From Beta vulgaris subsp. vulgaris (taxonomy: Eukaryota > Streptophyta > Magnoliopsida > Caryophyllales > Amaranthaceae), in the NCBI RefSeq assembly GCF_026745355.1, contig NC_079204.1, forward strand, positions 49,608,285-49,672,284: a DNA stretch of 64,000 nt, read 5' to 3'. The notes under the pieces are model-generated. The model did not search any database. It was not told where the DNA came from and saw only the letters and a list, made by a program, of their open reading frames with translations. A program made the translations under genes and the position numbers. This document shows, in pieces, positions 28,321-40,432 of the stretch; the first letter of the stretch is position 1; each line of letters starts with the position of its first letter.

Positions 28321-29020
28321 CGCAAATTAGATCCTACACCGAGGTGTAGGATGAGCATCCTACACCTTACCCATGTGGCTGGCTTTTGGCATTATTTTTG
28401 AAAGTGGGCTAGTTCTTTCTCTCTCATCACGTGAAACAATTTTTTTAATGTACAAATGCATATGTTTTGGCGTACAATAATACATGAGTGTACATTTGAG
28501 GATTTTCAGTGATCAAAGCAATGACCATCAGTGTACATTGTGATTTTATTGAATTTTGGTATGAGACTGTAATTGTACATATTGAATTTCATTAGTGAAC
28601 AAACATCAACACACCCAATGTACAAAGATTGCAAATTACTCACTTGACATCAACTTCAGGAATTGGGGTACTTTTAGCTGGGGGCCTGTCATTGTACATT
28701 TTGATTTTGTTAATGAACAACCACGAAGCCAAGAATGTACAAGGAGGTTGAGTGTAGAAAAGAGAGAAGTGGTGAACAGTATAGGGGGGGGGAAATGATG
28801 ACGGTTGACATCAAATCAGTTATTAAATGGTGAACAGTAACTGTCAAATTAGTTACTTTTTGTAATTTCGACATGTACACTGGATGTAATGAGAATGTAC
28901 ATTAGCTGTCAAATCAATTACTTTTTTGCATGTTAAATGGTGCGTTTCATTCTTCTTGCCTTGCGTTTTGGAGCTGGTGTAGATGCTCATCCTACACCTT
29001 GGTCCAGGATCTACTAATTG
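28321..29020. mobile_element. Mutator-type MITE with perfect 9-bp TSD TACTTTCTT
   Basis: The nonamer TACTTTCTT flanks the unit exactly (28312-28320 and 29021-29029). The ends form inverted repeats: AGATCCTACACCGAGGTGTA followed by GGATGAGCATC on the left, and AGATCCTGGACCAAGGTGTA followed by GGATGAGCATC from the reverse-complemented right. The interior is about 700 bp, non-coding, with many gtacatt/atgtaca words in both orientations. A 9-bp duplication and long TIRs identify a Mutator-like non-autonomous element. Confidence 0.88.
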
Positions 29021-29687
29021 TACTTTCTTAGCCAATCACCAATCCTGTGAAATCATGGTGCAAAACACCTCATAAATTAAATCTATTCCTAGTCAACCAA
29101 TACTTCAAACTATTTTAAAATAGATCGACTATAATTAGAACTGCAGTTGTCATTTCTTCCCTTTTAAATATCACATGACAATGTAAAAAAAAAAGAGAAA
29201 TATCATACTACCTCTTTTCATATTAAACTATATTTTTTTTGCCCGGGCAATGCCCTGGGTCAGCTACAGTAAACAAATATATTGCTTTTTTTTTTAATTT
29301 CATAATTTATTTTGCCACTTTTCTTATTTTTTGTCCATTAATAAATTGAAAAATTCACGTCACGACGTGATAAGTAAAAAATTTAAAAGGTTTGAGTTTG
29401 AAAACAATACCTTAAAAGGAAATGTGGTAAGAGAATGTGACATTAATATTCTCTTGTAAGTTACGTAATAAGAGTGCTAGAGATATATATACTTTTTTAA
29501 GTCTTTTTAGTTAATTATAATTATTACAAGACTTCATCATAATTTATTTGAAACATTAGACAACAAAGTCATAGTGAATTGATGGTTAAGTTCTTACTTT
29601 TAATATCAAAGGTCATGTGTTCGATATCTTACACTTACACATTAACTTCTAGGCAACTTAATACTTCCGTTAGCCTCTAGCCTCTAA
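29021..29687. other. Intergenic DNA with a possible SINE remnant
   Basis: At about 29575-29640 the order tgatggttaagttct, spacer, ggtcatgtgttcgatatc resembles the A and B boxes of a tRNA-derived plant SINE. No poly-A tail or target duplication was found, so this is weak. The rest is AT-rich and featureless. Confidence 0.4.
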
Positions 29688-30052
29688 TGGAGGTGGGCAT
29701 GGGTCGGGTCGAGCCCGTTGTCCGCTACGTGGGCCGTGGGCCTGTCACGGTCAAGAAATTTTTGTTCAGGACTGCACCGGCACGAGCTCGCCTAGATGGC
29801 CTGTGGACCGACGCGCGGGCCGGACTCCCCATTCCTTTGTTTCTTAGCGTAAAATGTCAAAAAACCAAAAATACAACAAAAAATACGGGCCAGGCCTGCA
29901 GGAGGCACGAGCCCGATCGTGGACAAAATCTAAAAATTTCAAGTCCGACACGGCCGGCCACTCATGAGCTTGGACCCGGCCCGACCTATCATTTCCACAA
30001 GCCCGTGAACTAAGCTCGTGAACCGGCCCGGTCCGACCCATTCCCAAGTCTA
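29688..30052. mobile_element. hAT-type MITE with perfect 8-bp TSD GCCTCTAA
   Basis: GCCTCTAA is duplicated at 29680-29687 and 30053-30060. The left end TGGAGGTGGGCATGGGTCGG and the reverse-complemented right end TAGACTTGGGAATGGGTCGG match from position 8 onward except for one base. Like the 6998 and 41684 elements, its interior is rich in gggcc/ggtcgg and cccgacc words, so these belong to a related hAT group. It is 365 bp and non-coding, and ends about 200 bp upstream of the helicase start codon. Confidence 0.85.
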
Positions 30053-30258
30053 GCCTCTAATATGAAATCGGAGGTAGTATGAAGTATTTATATGAACATT
30101 CAATAAAAAAAACCAGGCATCTCTCCCGGAAACACATTTGCGGGAGGTTACGGTGGTGAGTGGTTTACTAATTACTTCATAGGCTGCTTACCACTTCCTC
30201 TTCACGGCCATTATTTTCTCTCTCCTCAACGTAACCCCCATAATCCCAAACTAAAGTC

Positions 30259-33200
30259 ATGTATCATGGAGGAAATTCCAATAAAAAATCGTCCCCCATT
30301 TCTCTTGAACAATTTGTATCTACTATGGTTCCTTTAATCGACATCGAAAAGGTCCAATCTTTCTCTTCCTCTCTAATCTTTTTTATCAACTTTTTACTTG
30401 ATTGTTGCTGACAATTTATTACATAATCAGTCATTAATTTTAGAAATGTTTATGAATTTATTTGATTATTGTGCGATTAATTTTGATTTTTTAAATTTTT
30501 TGCGTTTGATAGGAAGCTGAGATATCTAATTCTATAACGTCTAGCTCTTCCAGAAGCATAGAAAGTGCTCAAAAGAGGGGTTCCATCATTCTTAACTTGA
30601 AGTGTGTTGATGTTCAGGTAATTTTTCTCTTTTTTTATTTTATTTTTGGTCTTCAAATTGAATTAGCAGCTTTAATGGTTTTTACCTCAAGTTTTCTTCA
30701 AATGGGAATGGGATGGAGGTGGATAAATAACTAAACATGTTTGTTATCTTTAATTTGTAGGATTTGAGTAGTTGATTTAGTATTTACGTATTAATGCATG
30801 GTTTTTGGTGGTCATTTGACTATGTTCTTGAGTGTATTCTTACTTGTTATATTCATTTACAAGCTCATTGATTTCTCGGCTGATTTCGAGTTGCCTTGAT
30901 ACTATTTCCTCGTCAAAATTTAAGTATGCCAAATGTTTTGAGTGTTTAGTATCAGAATTTCATGGGTAGGAGTTACTCTTGGGCAATGCTTGAAGTCTTT
31001 TTATGAATGGAATTCCCTTGGCAATGAAGGTTTTAATAGAGACGATCAATTTAAGCTAAGGCTATGTGCATATAATCCCTTCTTATTTTGTCTTTCGTGG
31101 CAAATGGCCAAGATTGTTGCACGCATTTATTTGATAATGTCTTTTGTATTCCTTAGTAGAATTAATTCTACGAAAACCCTCAAGTTAGGAATTTATAAAT
31201 GGGTATCATTGTCTCCTATGCCTTACCATCACTTTATGTTGTGATGGATTTTTGTTGCTAATTTGATGCCTTTTCAATTTCCATCCATGATAGGCAGGGT
31301 TGATGGGAAAGAGTCTTCTTGAATTTCAATCCACAAAAGGAGATGTTCTTCCCCCTCACAGGGTGAGTGTTCTACTTGTGTTGGTTAATTTATACAAACA
31401 TTGGCAGGAGGTGTACAAAATTGTGGCACAGGAAAGACAAATGTAACTAATCTGAGCTTAGAATTTACAATCATGTATCTAATATCTTTAGCTGCAAATG
31501 TTGTTAGTTTCGAATTAGTCTGTTGATAGTCACAAGTTGCAATCAATGCAATGTACATATTTTTCCATAGAAGTGGGAGAATGAAGAATATTTAAGAACA
31601 ATGGAAGACATATGATGCAATAAAAACACCCCCCCCCCCCCAAAAAAAATGTTGAAAATTGAATCGTGATTTCGTATAGTCGTGGTATCTTGTTTTCTTG
31701 CTTCCCAACAACTTTCACATTTATACTCACTCCGTCCTTTATAAGATTTCCCATTTCTAATTTGGGCACTTTTCATAGGTAAATAAAATCCTCAAAAATA
31801 ATTCCAATAAATAGGAAAAAACATAGTCATGTGGGGTTTTGTTTGATTCGTCTCTTGTGTACATTAGGAAAACAAAACTTTTATAGTTTTACTAATATGT
31901 AATTGAAAATAGGGACATTCCATTTGGTACCATTGTACTTTTGGCTTTTCCATCTGGTACCACTATTTTTCAGATATTATACATGGTACTACTATAATTT
32001 GATTTTAGTCTCTATGGTAGCATTCAACTCAGTAAAGTGTTAATTTAAGTTAGAATAGGCTGGAGTTTTACTTCGATTTACATGTTTTAATTTGCGTTAA
32101 GGTTTTAGTAATCGTTTTAGTCGTTAAGGTCAAAGTTGAGGTCATATTTGACAATAAAAAGACATATAATATAATGATCATTTTTATGAAAATTTTGACT
32201 GAAAAATAGAGCTTTAAGGGTTAAAACGACACCCTAAAATCTTAATTTATTAAATTTTTGCAACTGCAAATAGAAACATGCAAACCCAAATAAAATCGTA
32301 TTCTTATTCAACCATTAACTAACATTTTACTTAAAAAATGGTATGATAAAGATTAATATTAAATTAGAGTGGTATCATGTGGAATTTTAAAATAACAGTG
32401 GTACCAAATGGAAAAGCCAAAATTCAATGGTACCAAATGGAATATCCCTTGAAAATATTTACAATACAAAGCGTCATCGGCAAATGTGCATTGGAGAATT
32501 GGAAAACCTAATTAAGGGACGGACGGAGTAGTATTCTTAGTTTTTTTTCCATTTTGTTCTGAGCTCAATGTTTTCCCTACTCTTTTTCTTTTATGATGCA
32601 GTTTGGTCCTCATGATGTGGTAGTTTTAAAGCTGAACAAGGCTGATGCAGGTTCTCCTTCCCTAGGACAAGGTGTGGTTTATCGATTGAAGGTATAAGGC
32701 TTGTAAAGACATTACCAATGATGTATCTATATGCAGCTTTAATGAGTGAGAATTACCTTTGAGAAACTGAAGTGAAAGTTGCACATGCCGATGACTAGGA
32801 TTCATCTATCACTGTTGCATTTGATGATATTCCGGAGGAGGGCCTAAATAATCCACTGCGACTTGAGAAAGTGGCAAATGAGGTAGGCTTTCCTGTAAAA
32901 ATTGGTGCATATGTCTATTTATTTTGGTATGTGTCTTCAATCTGAGTGCACCTTGGACAATCTAGTTTTACTTTCTTTTTATTGGTTTATGTTGGAAGAA
33001 AACATGCATCAAAATTTTCCTGTTGCATACCATGTGTTATGTCCTCCACCCATTAAAAAATTTGATGCTTGGCAGTTTCCTCTCAGACTCTCCTCCTATG
33101 TCTGAGGGCAGACAGGTTTGCAGGATAGTTTATATCTTTCAGTTTTTCAATACGCTTGCGGGATGCATAATGTTGGAGCATGGATTGTCTAATCTTGGAT

Positions 33201-36200
33201 ACTTCCCCAGCAGCTATAAACATCGGACTGTGTTTGTCTTTTTGCATCATCGATGTTGTCTAATGACAATTTTGCTGCTCAATTTTCTTTTTGAAATTTC
33301 ATGTGACTTTTGAGCTCACTGTTTGGTGTGCTTGATACATGTCATCTCCTACTGGCTAAAAGGTGATTTGCCGCATTTTGTCCCACATATTTCGTAGTAC
33401 TACTATCTTAATGTAATATCTCATCTTGTTCTTGTATCTCTATCTCTTATTCAATGTGTTGGTTACATTGGGATCAGGTGATAAGTTACTTCAGGGTATA
33501 GAGGTCTCCAATAGATATCTTAGATAATTGAGCACACCTGTTTTCAAATAAGATAGTCTATGACTCTATGTACAGTAAGGAAATGGACTTTCTCGAGGTT
33601 CTGTGGTACGTGAAATTAGTGTCTGTTTTAAGAGACCAGAGAATTTGATATTGAACTGCATCCATGAACTCTTCTATCTAAAATTGACGTGTTACTTTAT
33701 TTGGCTTTGTGACTGATGGAGTGGACATATGATACAATTTTGTTGCTAGGTGACTTATCGTAGGATGAAGGATACGCTGATAGAGCTCAGTAAGGGTGTG
33801 CTGAAAGGTCCGGCTTCTGACCTAGTTCCTGTACTATTTGGTGAGAAACCTCCAGGAACGTCAAAGAAAGATGTTAGTTTCTCTCCATTTAACAAGAATC
33901 TGGATCACTCTCAGGTAATTCTTACCATTCGTATCTACTTGCTAGGATCTAACGTCTTCTCCAGTATACTGTTTGATTCAATGTTGCTTATCACCTTGTA
34001 TTTATACTTCCTACTAAAACTTATCACATGATGTATGCTCAAATGTTTCTTATCCCCCCCCCCCCCCCCCCCCCAACTTCTTGGAACCAGGGGTGGAGAC
34101 ATAAAAGTATTCCCACCACAAGTATTTAGTAGATCATATCTATAAATTAGGAAGGGAGGGTAAAGGGAATCTGCACGTTCATGGTGACCTTAGCGGGGTT
34201 TCATTGAGGTTGTCAGATACAATATTTACTGCTAGACCAAGCAATGATTGGTGTGCCTGTATATATATAAATTTTTGTAATGTCTTCTTATCTGGTAGGT
34301 TCACATATTCATAATTCATGTCTCCACCTCCACATTATTTACCTTGACCAACTCATTTCTAACTGAGCTGGACTTGGCTCAAATTTTTTTTTCCTGGTGA
34401 AGAAAGCTGCGATTTCTAAAGCCCTTTCATCGAGCAATGTATTTTTGCTGCATGGACCTCCTGGCACAGGGAAGACCACAACTGTTGTGGAAACTATCTT
34501 GCAGGAAGTAAAACGTGGAGCAAAAGTACTTGCATGTGCTGCATCAAATATAGCTGTCGACAATATTGTTGAGCGTCTTGTTCCTCACAGGTAAATTTCA
34601 AGTGTAGTGGAATGTTAATGTGCTGATCCTTAGAAGTATGACATGAGGGAATTGGAGGCTAGATCAGTAGCTAACTACGAAGATGGACTTTAATTGTGGT
34701 CAAATCCATTTCTAATCTTTTTACTTTCATTGCGTAGGATGCAGAAGACTTAAAACCTGATTTAGCATTCTCCCTATATGCTACCGATTGAAGTCTTGAG
34801 AATCTGTTTATACTTGTGTCTCATCAGTCAAATTTGTCTCTCATATTATATCTATTGCTCTCATTAGGGTCAAACTTGTTAGAGTGGGTCATCCTGCGCG
34901 TTTGCTGCCTCAAGTGTTGGAAAGTGCCTTAGATGCGCAGGTTGGTCATCAATTTATGATATACTACTATCAGCTGTTCTTTGATATTTTGATGTTTCCC
35001 ATTTTCTTAAACAGAACCCCAAACTAATGGAGCTGTTCAGGAGAACTGTGTTATTTCTCTCTTTTTTGCGATAGAATTATAAAATCACATAATCTATGTA
35101 AAAATGATAGGCTCTTATAATTCTTGTTAATCAGCAGTATGTGTTATGAAGAATTTTAGACTAGAGATCTTAATTAGGGAGCATTTCGTTGTGGCATAAC
35201 TCTTAAAGCTGTGATGTTTTCTGCACTTCGCGGTAGCTGTTATTCTAGTGACCATGGACGGTTTACCTACACATACTGATCCAGAGGATAGTGGAATGCA
35301 TTTGCCTTTCTGCACCACCAAATCCTCTTCCCTTCTTTCTATAAACGGACAAATTAATTTAGAAGTAAGCTAAATTGTTCTGGTCGAAGAGAGTCTAGAA
35401 AATGTTCACTCTGTCTCGTAAAAAAGTTGCTGCATTGTCTCGACTCCTCATAATTAACGATATGACATACATATAATAGAACATTTATAATAGTTGAAGC
35501 ACTCTCGCACTTCCCCCATGAAGCCAACTCTAAGCAGGGCCATCCGAGAAATTAAATTCATGAACCAATACTATTTGGGAAAGGTAACAACTTTTTTTTG
35601 AAGACAACAAAGTAGTATCTGTGACCATTTTCTATTTACTTCCGTCTGTAAATATTTGTACTTTAAATTTTGAGATCACATTGATTAGAGTAACAAAATA
35701 ATGAGGTGGAGACACTTTTCAGGAATGAGGGAGTAGGTGAATTTTTTTTCTGTCTCCCCAAGTACAGTAAAGTTGTAGAGCTCCTTCTTCCTAATCTTTG
35801 TTGGTTTTTCTGTAGGCAAAAATTGTAGTTTGATGCTGATTTAGTTTTTCCTTGGTGACAATAATATTATGCAATTTGTAGCAACTATGACACTCTTAAT
35901 TCCGTTCCTCCGACCTCTCTGATCAGCAGTTATTTGCATATATTTAGGTGCTACGAGGTGACAACAATTCTCTTGCAAATGACATTCGCAAAGAAATAAA
36001 GGTAAACTTTTTGAAGATTGTTTGTATATTATTATTGTAGACTTGTAGTTATACTAGATTTTCGATTTTAAATACTCTTCATTTATATGGGCTAGTCATT
36101 ATTCTTTCTAGTTAATGGATCAGATGCAATATCCAGGTACTGAATGCAAAGCTGCTGAAGGCTAAAGACAAAAATACCAAGAGGAATATTATGAAGGAGC

Positions 36201-38204
36201 TTCGTACTCTTTCTAAGGAAGAGCGCAAACGACAACAGCTAGCCGTGACCGATGTTCTAAAGAATGCTGATGTCATATTGACGACCTTAACTGGAGCATT
36301 GTCTAAAAAGCTAGACAGAACTACTTTTGACCTGGTGATTATTGATGAAGCTGCACAGGCACTTGAAATTGCATGCTGGATAGCACTTTTGAAGGTAACT
36401 CTTCAAGTAGTGATGGTGCTGCTACTTCTTAAATATCCATTGTAGAATTCCATGCTGCCGGTACATGTTTCTGCTTCTAGGAATAAGATTGTCATTAAGA
36501 CTCTGCTTGGTTGGACGGAAAACATTTTCAGTGGAAAATGATTTTCCATAGAATAACCATTTCCCGATGAGAACACGATTGTAGCCAAATTTTCCTTTGT
36601 TTGGCTCCTTGCATGAGAAGTTAGAGAGAAAACAAAGAATGTGAATAAATTGGGGAGGATGGTTAGGAAGAAGGTGAAAAATAGGAAGGAAAATGTGGTT
36701 TCCCTTCCTTTGAGGAGGAAAATGTTTTCAACCATTCCAAAAACTATTCCACTATTTGGAAAACTTTTCACCCTTGACAAACCAAACAAAGAAAAACGGG
36801 AAAACTACTCTCCTTGGAAAATGTTTTCCATCCAACCAAATACTTTAAATCTCTGATATGGACTGAAGGATCTTCAAGTCGGTGAGAGTGTTTATCTGAG
36901 GAAATTTTGGAATTTGTTCCAATGTTGGATCTTCAGGGTTCAAGATGTATTCTTGCTGGAGATCATCTTCAGCTTCCACCCACTATACAGAGTGTTGAGG
37001 CTGAAAAGAAAGGCCTAGGAAGAACCTTATTTGAGCGTCTTGCAGACTTGTATGGGGATGACATAATGTCAATGCTTACTGTTCAGTATCGCATGCACAA
37101 AGACATTATGGATTGGTCATCTAAAGAGCTCTACGACAGTAAGGTGCTAATCTACCAAACACAGGATTATTTAGTAAAATTTTGAACTCCGGCCATGCAA
37201 TAAGACGTTAGCTTTCCTCCTGTTAATTTTTGCAGATCGAAGCGCATTCAAGTGTTGCTGCACATATGCTATATGATTTGGAAGATGTGAAGAAAACACC
37301 TGCAACTGAACCAACCCTTCTGCTTGTTGACACTGCAGGGTACAATTTAGTTTTGCTCCAAATCTTTTGAGCATTTGTTCATTTGGCATTTGTAAAAATA
37401 TAGATCTAATGATCATGCTGTTAATTTTACATTTTGGAAGAAAATACTAAGATGCAGGTAATGTTGACACTGAGTACCCACCAAAAGTTCTACCAAATCT
37501 TAGTTTCCACTCCTGTTGGATATTCCTAGATTTACCTGTGTTAGACACAATTCATATCTCGGACTGAACAGCCAAGTGTGTTCTCATTCATTTTTTTCTG
37601 CCAATTTGTCTTATACTATTCAGGTGTGACATGGAAGAAAAAAAGGATGAAGAAGACAGCACATTAAATGACGGTGAAGCAGAGGTTGCAATAGCGCATG
37701 CCAACAGACTCATTGAAAGTGGAGTCCGGGCTTCTAATATTGGCATAATTACTCCTTACAATGCACAGGCATGATAGTATATAGCTTCTTATTGCATATT
37801 ATTGTTAACTAACCAGTTCTCTAAAACTTATCAATGTACTCTTGTGACAGGTTGTGGCATTAAGGGTGTTGAGGAGTAATGTGGATAAGTTAAAGGATCT
37901 GGAAATATCAACAGTTGATGGTTTCCAAGGTCGAGAGAAAGAAGCTATTATTATTTCAATGGTTAGATCAAATTCAAAGAAAGAGGTATGCTATATGTTT
38001 TATATGTATATTTTTCTCAAAGCTGTATTTGTTTAAGAGGAAATTCATTTTCCAAGAAAAGTAGTTCTCCCATTTTCACCTGTTTGATAGGTAAAAGGGC
38101 ACAAATCATTTTTGTTGGTTCAAAATAGTTTTTGCATTAGTGGAAAATATTTTTGCTTACAGGGATTCTCTCATTTTCTTCTTTATCTGTCACTTTCTCT
38201 CTCC

Positions 38205-38243
<39 letters not shown>

Positions 38244-38598
38244 TTTTCCTCTAACTTTATAGAAAGGAACCAAACAAAGGAATTTAAGTTTGAAACCTTT
38301 ATTGAAAGATATTTTCTATACAAAGCCAGTTCAAAAGTGCTTTCCTTTGAAACAAACAATCCGAATGGTGAACTGAAACCTACTGTAAAATCTGATGTCT
38401 AAAATGCATGTCAATTATCAGGTGGGCTTTCTGAGCGACCGCAGGAGAATGAATGTTGCTGTGACTCGTGCGAGGAGGCAATGTTGTCTGATTTGTGACA
38501 CCGAGACTGTGAGTAGTGACCAATTCCTAAAACGATTAATTGAATACTTTGAAGAGCATGGTGAGTATCTGAGTGCTTCAGAATATGGAAATGAGTAA
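30259..38598 (+). CDS. IGHMBP2/SMUBP-2-type SF1B helicase
   Basis: Fifteen exons splice in frame to 648 aa: 30259-30351, 30513-30617, 31294-31362, 32602-32691, 32799-32882, 33750-33914, 34403-34590, 34868-34940, 35948-36001, 36137-36394, 36937-37143, 37236-37339, 37624-37768, 37851-37985, 38422-38598. It is a UPF1-like ATP-driven 5'-3' nucleic-acid helicase. Visible motifs: Walker [11 protein letters not shown] (220-229), motif Ia [20 protein letters not shown] box VIIDEAAQ (about 374-381), motif [11 protein letters not shown] (401-408), QYRMH (443-447), motif [12 protein letters not shown] (from 567), motif [14 protein letters not shown] (598-609). The N-terminal part (about 1-200) matches the IGHMBP2 substrate-binding region; the animal-type R3H and AN1 zinc-finger tail is absent, as in plant members. 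Intron 13 has a GC donor (see findings). Introns contain MITEs and poly-C runs. Function in RNA or DNA metabolism is inferred from the family. Confidence 0.95.
31629..31641 (+). repeat. Poly-C tract (13 C) in helicase intron 3
   Basis: Thirteen C residues are followed by eight A residues. It is one of several long C/G homopolymers in this window. Confidence 0.9.
31726..32528. mobile_element. Stowaway-like MITE, interrupted by a Mutator MITE
   Basis: The left end ctcactccgtcctttataag and the reverse-complemented right end ctccgtccgtcccttaatt are Stowaway termini; TA flanks both ends (31724-31725 and 32529-32530). A 537-bp element with its own duplication (31912-32448) sits inside. Without it the MITE would be about 260 bp, the usual size and close to the one at 385-646. 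It lies in helicase intron 3. Confidence 0.78.
31912..32448. mobile_element. Mutator-type MITE with perfect 9-bp TSD TTGAAAATA, nested
   Basis: TTGAAAATA occurs at 31903-31911 and 32449-32457. The ends are inverted repeats of at least 50 bp: left GGGACATTCCATTTGGTACC followed by ATTG, then TTTTGGCTTTTCCATCTGG; right (reverse complement) GGGATATTCCATTTGGTACC followed by ATTG, then TTTTGGCTTTTCCATTTGG. It has no coding capacity. The 9-bp duplication identifies a Mutator-like origin. Confidence 0.92.
34054..34074 (+). repeat. Poly-C tract (21 C) in helicase intron 6
   Basis: Twenty-one consecutive C residues lie about 140 bp downstream of exon 6. Confidence 0.9.
35636..35736. mobile_element. 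Shortened Stowaway-like MITE remnant in helicase intron 8
   Basis: The left side tacttccgtctgtaaatatttgta and the right side aggaatgagggagta resemble Stowaway ends with TA borders, but only about 95 bp separate them and the inner part of the right arm is diverged. It is a deleted MITE. Confidence 0.5.
36497..36845. mobile_element. TIR MITE in helicase intron 10
   Basis: The left end TTGGTTGGACGGAAAACATTT and the reverse-complemented right end TTGGTTGGATGGAAAACATTT differ at one base over about 21 bp. Flanking AAGACTCTG and AAATCTCTG match 7/9, suggesting an aged Mutator-length duplication; exact ends are uncertain. It is non-coding and rich in gaaaat(g/t)ttttcc words. Confidence 0.65.
38031..38375. 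mobile_element. Probable TIR element with 38-C tract in helicase intron 14
   Basis: The left end tgtttaagaggaaattcattt and the reverse-complemented right end tgtttcaaaggaaagcacttt are imperfect inverted repeats, and the interior shares ggaaaat/attttc words with the intron 10 MITE. It contains a run of 38 C residues (38206-38243). The call is tentative because no target duplication was found. Confidence 0.45.
38206..38243 (+). repeat. Poly-C tract (38 C)
   Basis: Thirty-eight consecutive C residues, preceded by ctctctcctc, lie in helicase intron 14. This is the longest homopolymer in the window; its true length is doubtful in any assembly. Confidence 0.9.
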
Positions 38599-39446
38599 AT
38601 CTGAAAGAGGACTTGTAAAATTCTACTGCTTTTGTGATATGATGTGCTCCTTTAAAGGAGATCTGGAGACAGAAAGAACACCAGTAAGAAAGTTGAGAGA
38701 ATAGCATACGCATATTCCAAAAGCCTGGGAGATCTGCTGACACTCCTGCTGCTTCACAAAGGGAAAAACTTGCATATCCGGAAATTGTAGGGGGTCATGA
38801 AGTTGCTTTTAAAAGAGTTCTATGGCTTCTTCAACATATGTTAGCAGCCCTCTGAATCTATTTGGATGACATGTTGAGCTTTTAATGTTCAATATTTAGA
38901 GTTGAAAAAGACTTACATTACATATCCGGAAATTGTATTATTTTCTGTCTGATGGATCTAGATTTGGAGGTATTATTATTACAAACATTATCCATTGATA
39001 TTCTGTTCTATGGTTTAAGAATGAACTAATGCATGCTTCAGGTATTAGTGACAGATTGCAAATAATTTGAGATATGCATGGATCTCAATTTTAAAGAAAA
39101 AGTAGAGAGGAAATGTTATCATGAAAGAAAGAACTAAATGATTTGAGACATCCTAATATGGAAAATAGAGCAAATAATTCAAGATGGAGTATATTTAATA
39201 CCTACCAAAACTCATCTAACGAATTTTTATTCCCAAATGAGACACATGAATTATAAGTACCTTTTAATACAAGCCACATAAAGGACAAAAATCTGATTAT
39301 AAGAACCTATATAAACTATATATAATGACTATCAATAGTGAAATAATAATACTAAGTGGTAAATATGTGAATCTGGTGTAGCTTTCTATATAAAAAAGTT
39401 AATAAAAAAGAGAAAAAAAAAACTTTGGAAAACCAAATAAAGACAT
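38599..39446. other. Convergent 3' flanks of the helicase and ERF genes
   Basis: The two genes face each other here, and the segment should hold both 3' UTRs. No repeat ends or further open frames of note were found. The phrase catatccggaaattgta occurs twice (about 38773 and 38920), a minor direct repeat. Confidence 0.55.
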
Positions 39447-40316
39447 TCAAAAGTCCCAGATAGTAGGTGGGAAAGTAATTATCTCTTGTTCCATACTAAA
39501 ATCTCCAAAACTAGTTGATTCAACTGGTTGATAATCTTCTTCTCTTAACATTTCAACTAATTCATCCCACTCAGAATTCATTTCTCCTATAATTTTCTCC
39601 TTAATCAACTCATCATCACCCTTATTATTACACATAATATCAATATCAAGCTTGTTATTAGGATCTGATTCTCCTTCCTTTAAAACACCCATCTGCTCCA
39701 AAAACTCATGCAAATCAATCTGAGGTTTCTTCAAACTTTGATCATCTTCTTCTACAATAACAACACTTTTATCCCTACTCTTCATAACAGTATTCTTGGG
39801 TTCAGCTTTATTATTCTTACTATGATGATCATTTAAAGATGATCCAAAATTCTTAAACTCTTGTAGTTTTTGATGAATGACATGAACACTTGGTTGCACA
39901 TTTACATTAAGCAACGACGAAGTAGTAGTAGTCGTGGTTGTTGTGGACGTACAGCCACTTGAAGCAGGAAACATAGAAATGAAATTCTTAGATGGAAACC
40001 ATCTAAATCTTTGTGATTTATTCAAAGGGTTGTAAGTGCAACGTAGGTGAGGCAGGTTAAGATAGGCTTCAGGCCCATAAAGCCGCCTCGCCGCTTCGTC
40101 GTAAGCTAAGGCAGCTTCTTCAGCAGTAGCAAAAGAGCCTAACCAAAGACGAGTTCTCTTCTTAGGCTCTCTAATCTCAGCCACCCATTTACCCCACGTA
40201 CGCTGCCTTACGCCGCGGTACGTGCATGTTGCGTTCTGAGGCCCGCCTTTGCCTCTAGCTGGCCCTTTCTTCCATGGTTTTGATGATAATGTTGATGTTT
40301 TTTGCAAATTTTCCAT
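39447..40316 (-). CDS. DREB2F: AP2/ERF transcription factor, DREB A-2 type (DREB2F-like)
   Basis: A single-exon gene of 289 aa. The AP2 DNA-binding domain spans residues 33-90 ([19 protein letters not shown] ... [11 protein letters not shown]). It carries the WVAEIREP core of DREB proteins, which bind DRE/CRT (A/GCCGAC) elements. Directly before it is the basic [13 protein letters not shown] stretch (16-28), the nuclear-localisation and A-2 signature motif. After the domain, [16 protein letters not shown] (about 101-117) and [19 protein letters not shown] match conserved blocks of the Arabidopsis DREB2F (At3g57600) lineage. A Thr/Ser run (about 122-132) and an acidic C-terminus with [17 protein letters not shown] and ending FPPTIWDF probably activate transcription. 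The position next to ADSS and ExAD homologues supports orthology. The first in-frame ATG is used. Stress-responsive regulation is inferred from the subfamily. Confidence 0.93.
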   Translation of the reverse strand: MENLQKTSTLSSKPWKKGPARGKGGPQNATCTYRGVRQRTWGKWVAEIREPKKRTRLWLGSFATAEEAALAYDEAARRLYGPEAYLNLPHLRCTYNPLNKSQRFRWFPSKNFISMFPASSGCTSTTTTTTTTSSLLNVNVQPSVHVIHQKLQEFKNFGSSLNDHHSKNNKAEPKNTVMKSRDKSVVIVEEDDQSLKKPQIDLHEFLEQMGVLKEGESDPNNKLDIDIMCNNKGDDELIKEKIIGEMNSEWDELVEMLREEDYQPVESTSFGDFSMEQEIITFPPTIWDF

Positions 40317-40384
40317 GATCTTAGATTATGTATGCTTATTTTTAGAAAAGGTGATCTAGTAAGTTGGATGATAAGTGAGAAAAA

Positions 40385-40432
40385 AGAGTAGTGTAGTGTA
40401 GTGTAGTGTGTAGTATATATAGTGTAGTGTGG
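40385..40432 (-). promoter_or_regulatory. TATA box and (TAGTG)n tract upstream of the ERF gene
   Basis: On the minus strand TATATATAC (40414-40422) lies about 100 bp upstream of the ATG, a good position for a TATA box given a 60-75 nt leader. A (tagtg)n pentanucleotide array (about 40389-40410) fills the presumed initiation region, giving a CACTA-repeat leader. Confidence 0.6.
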
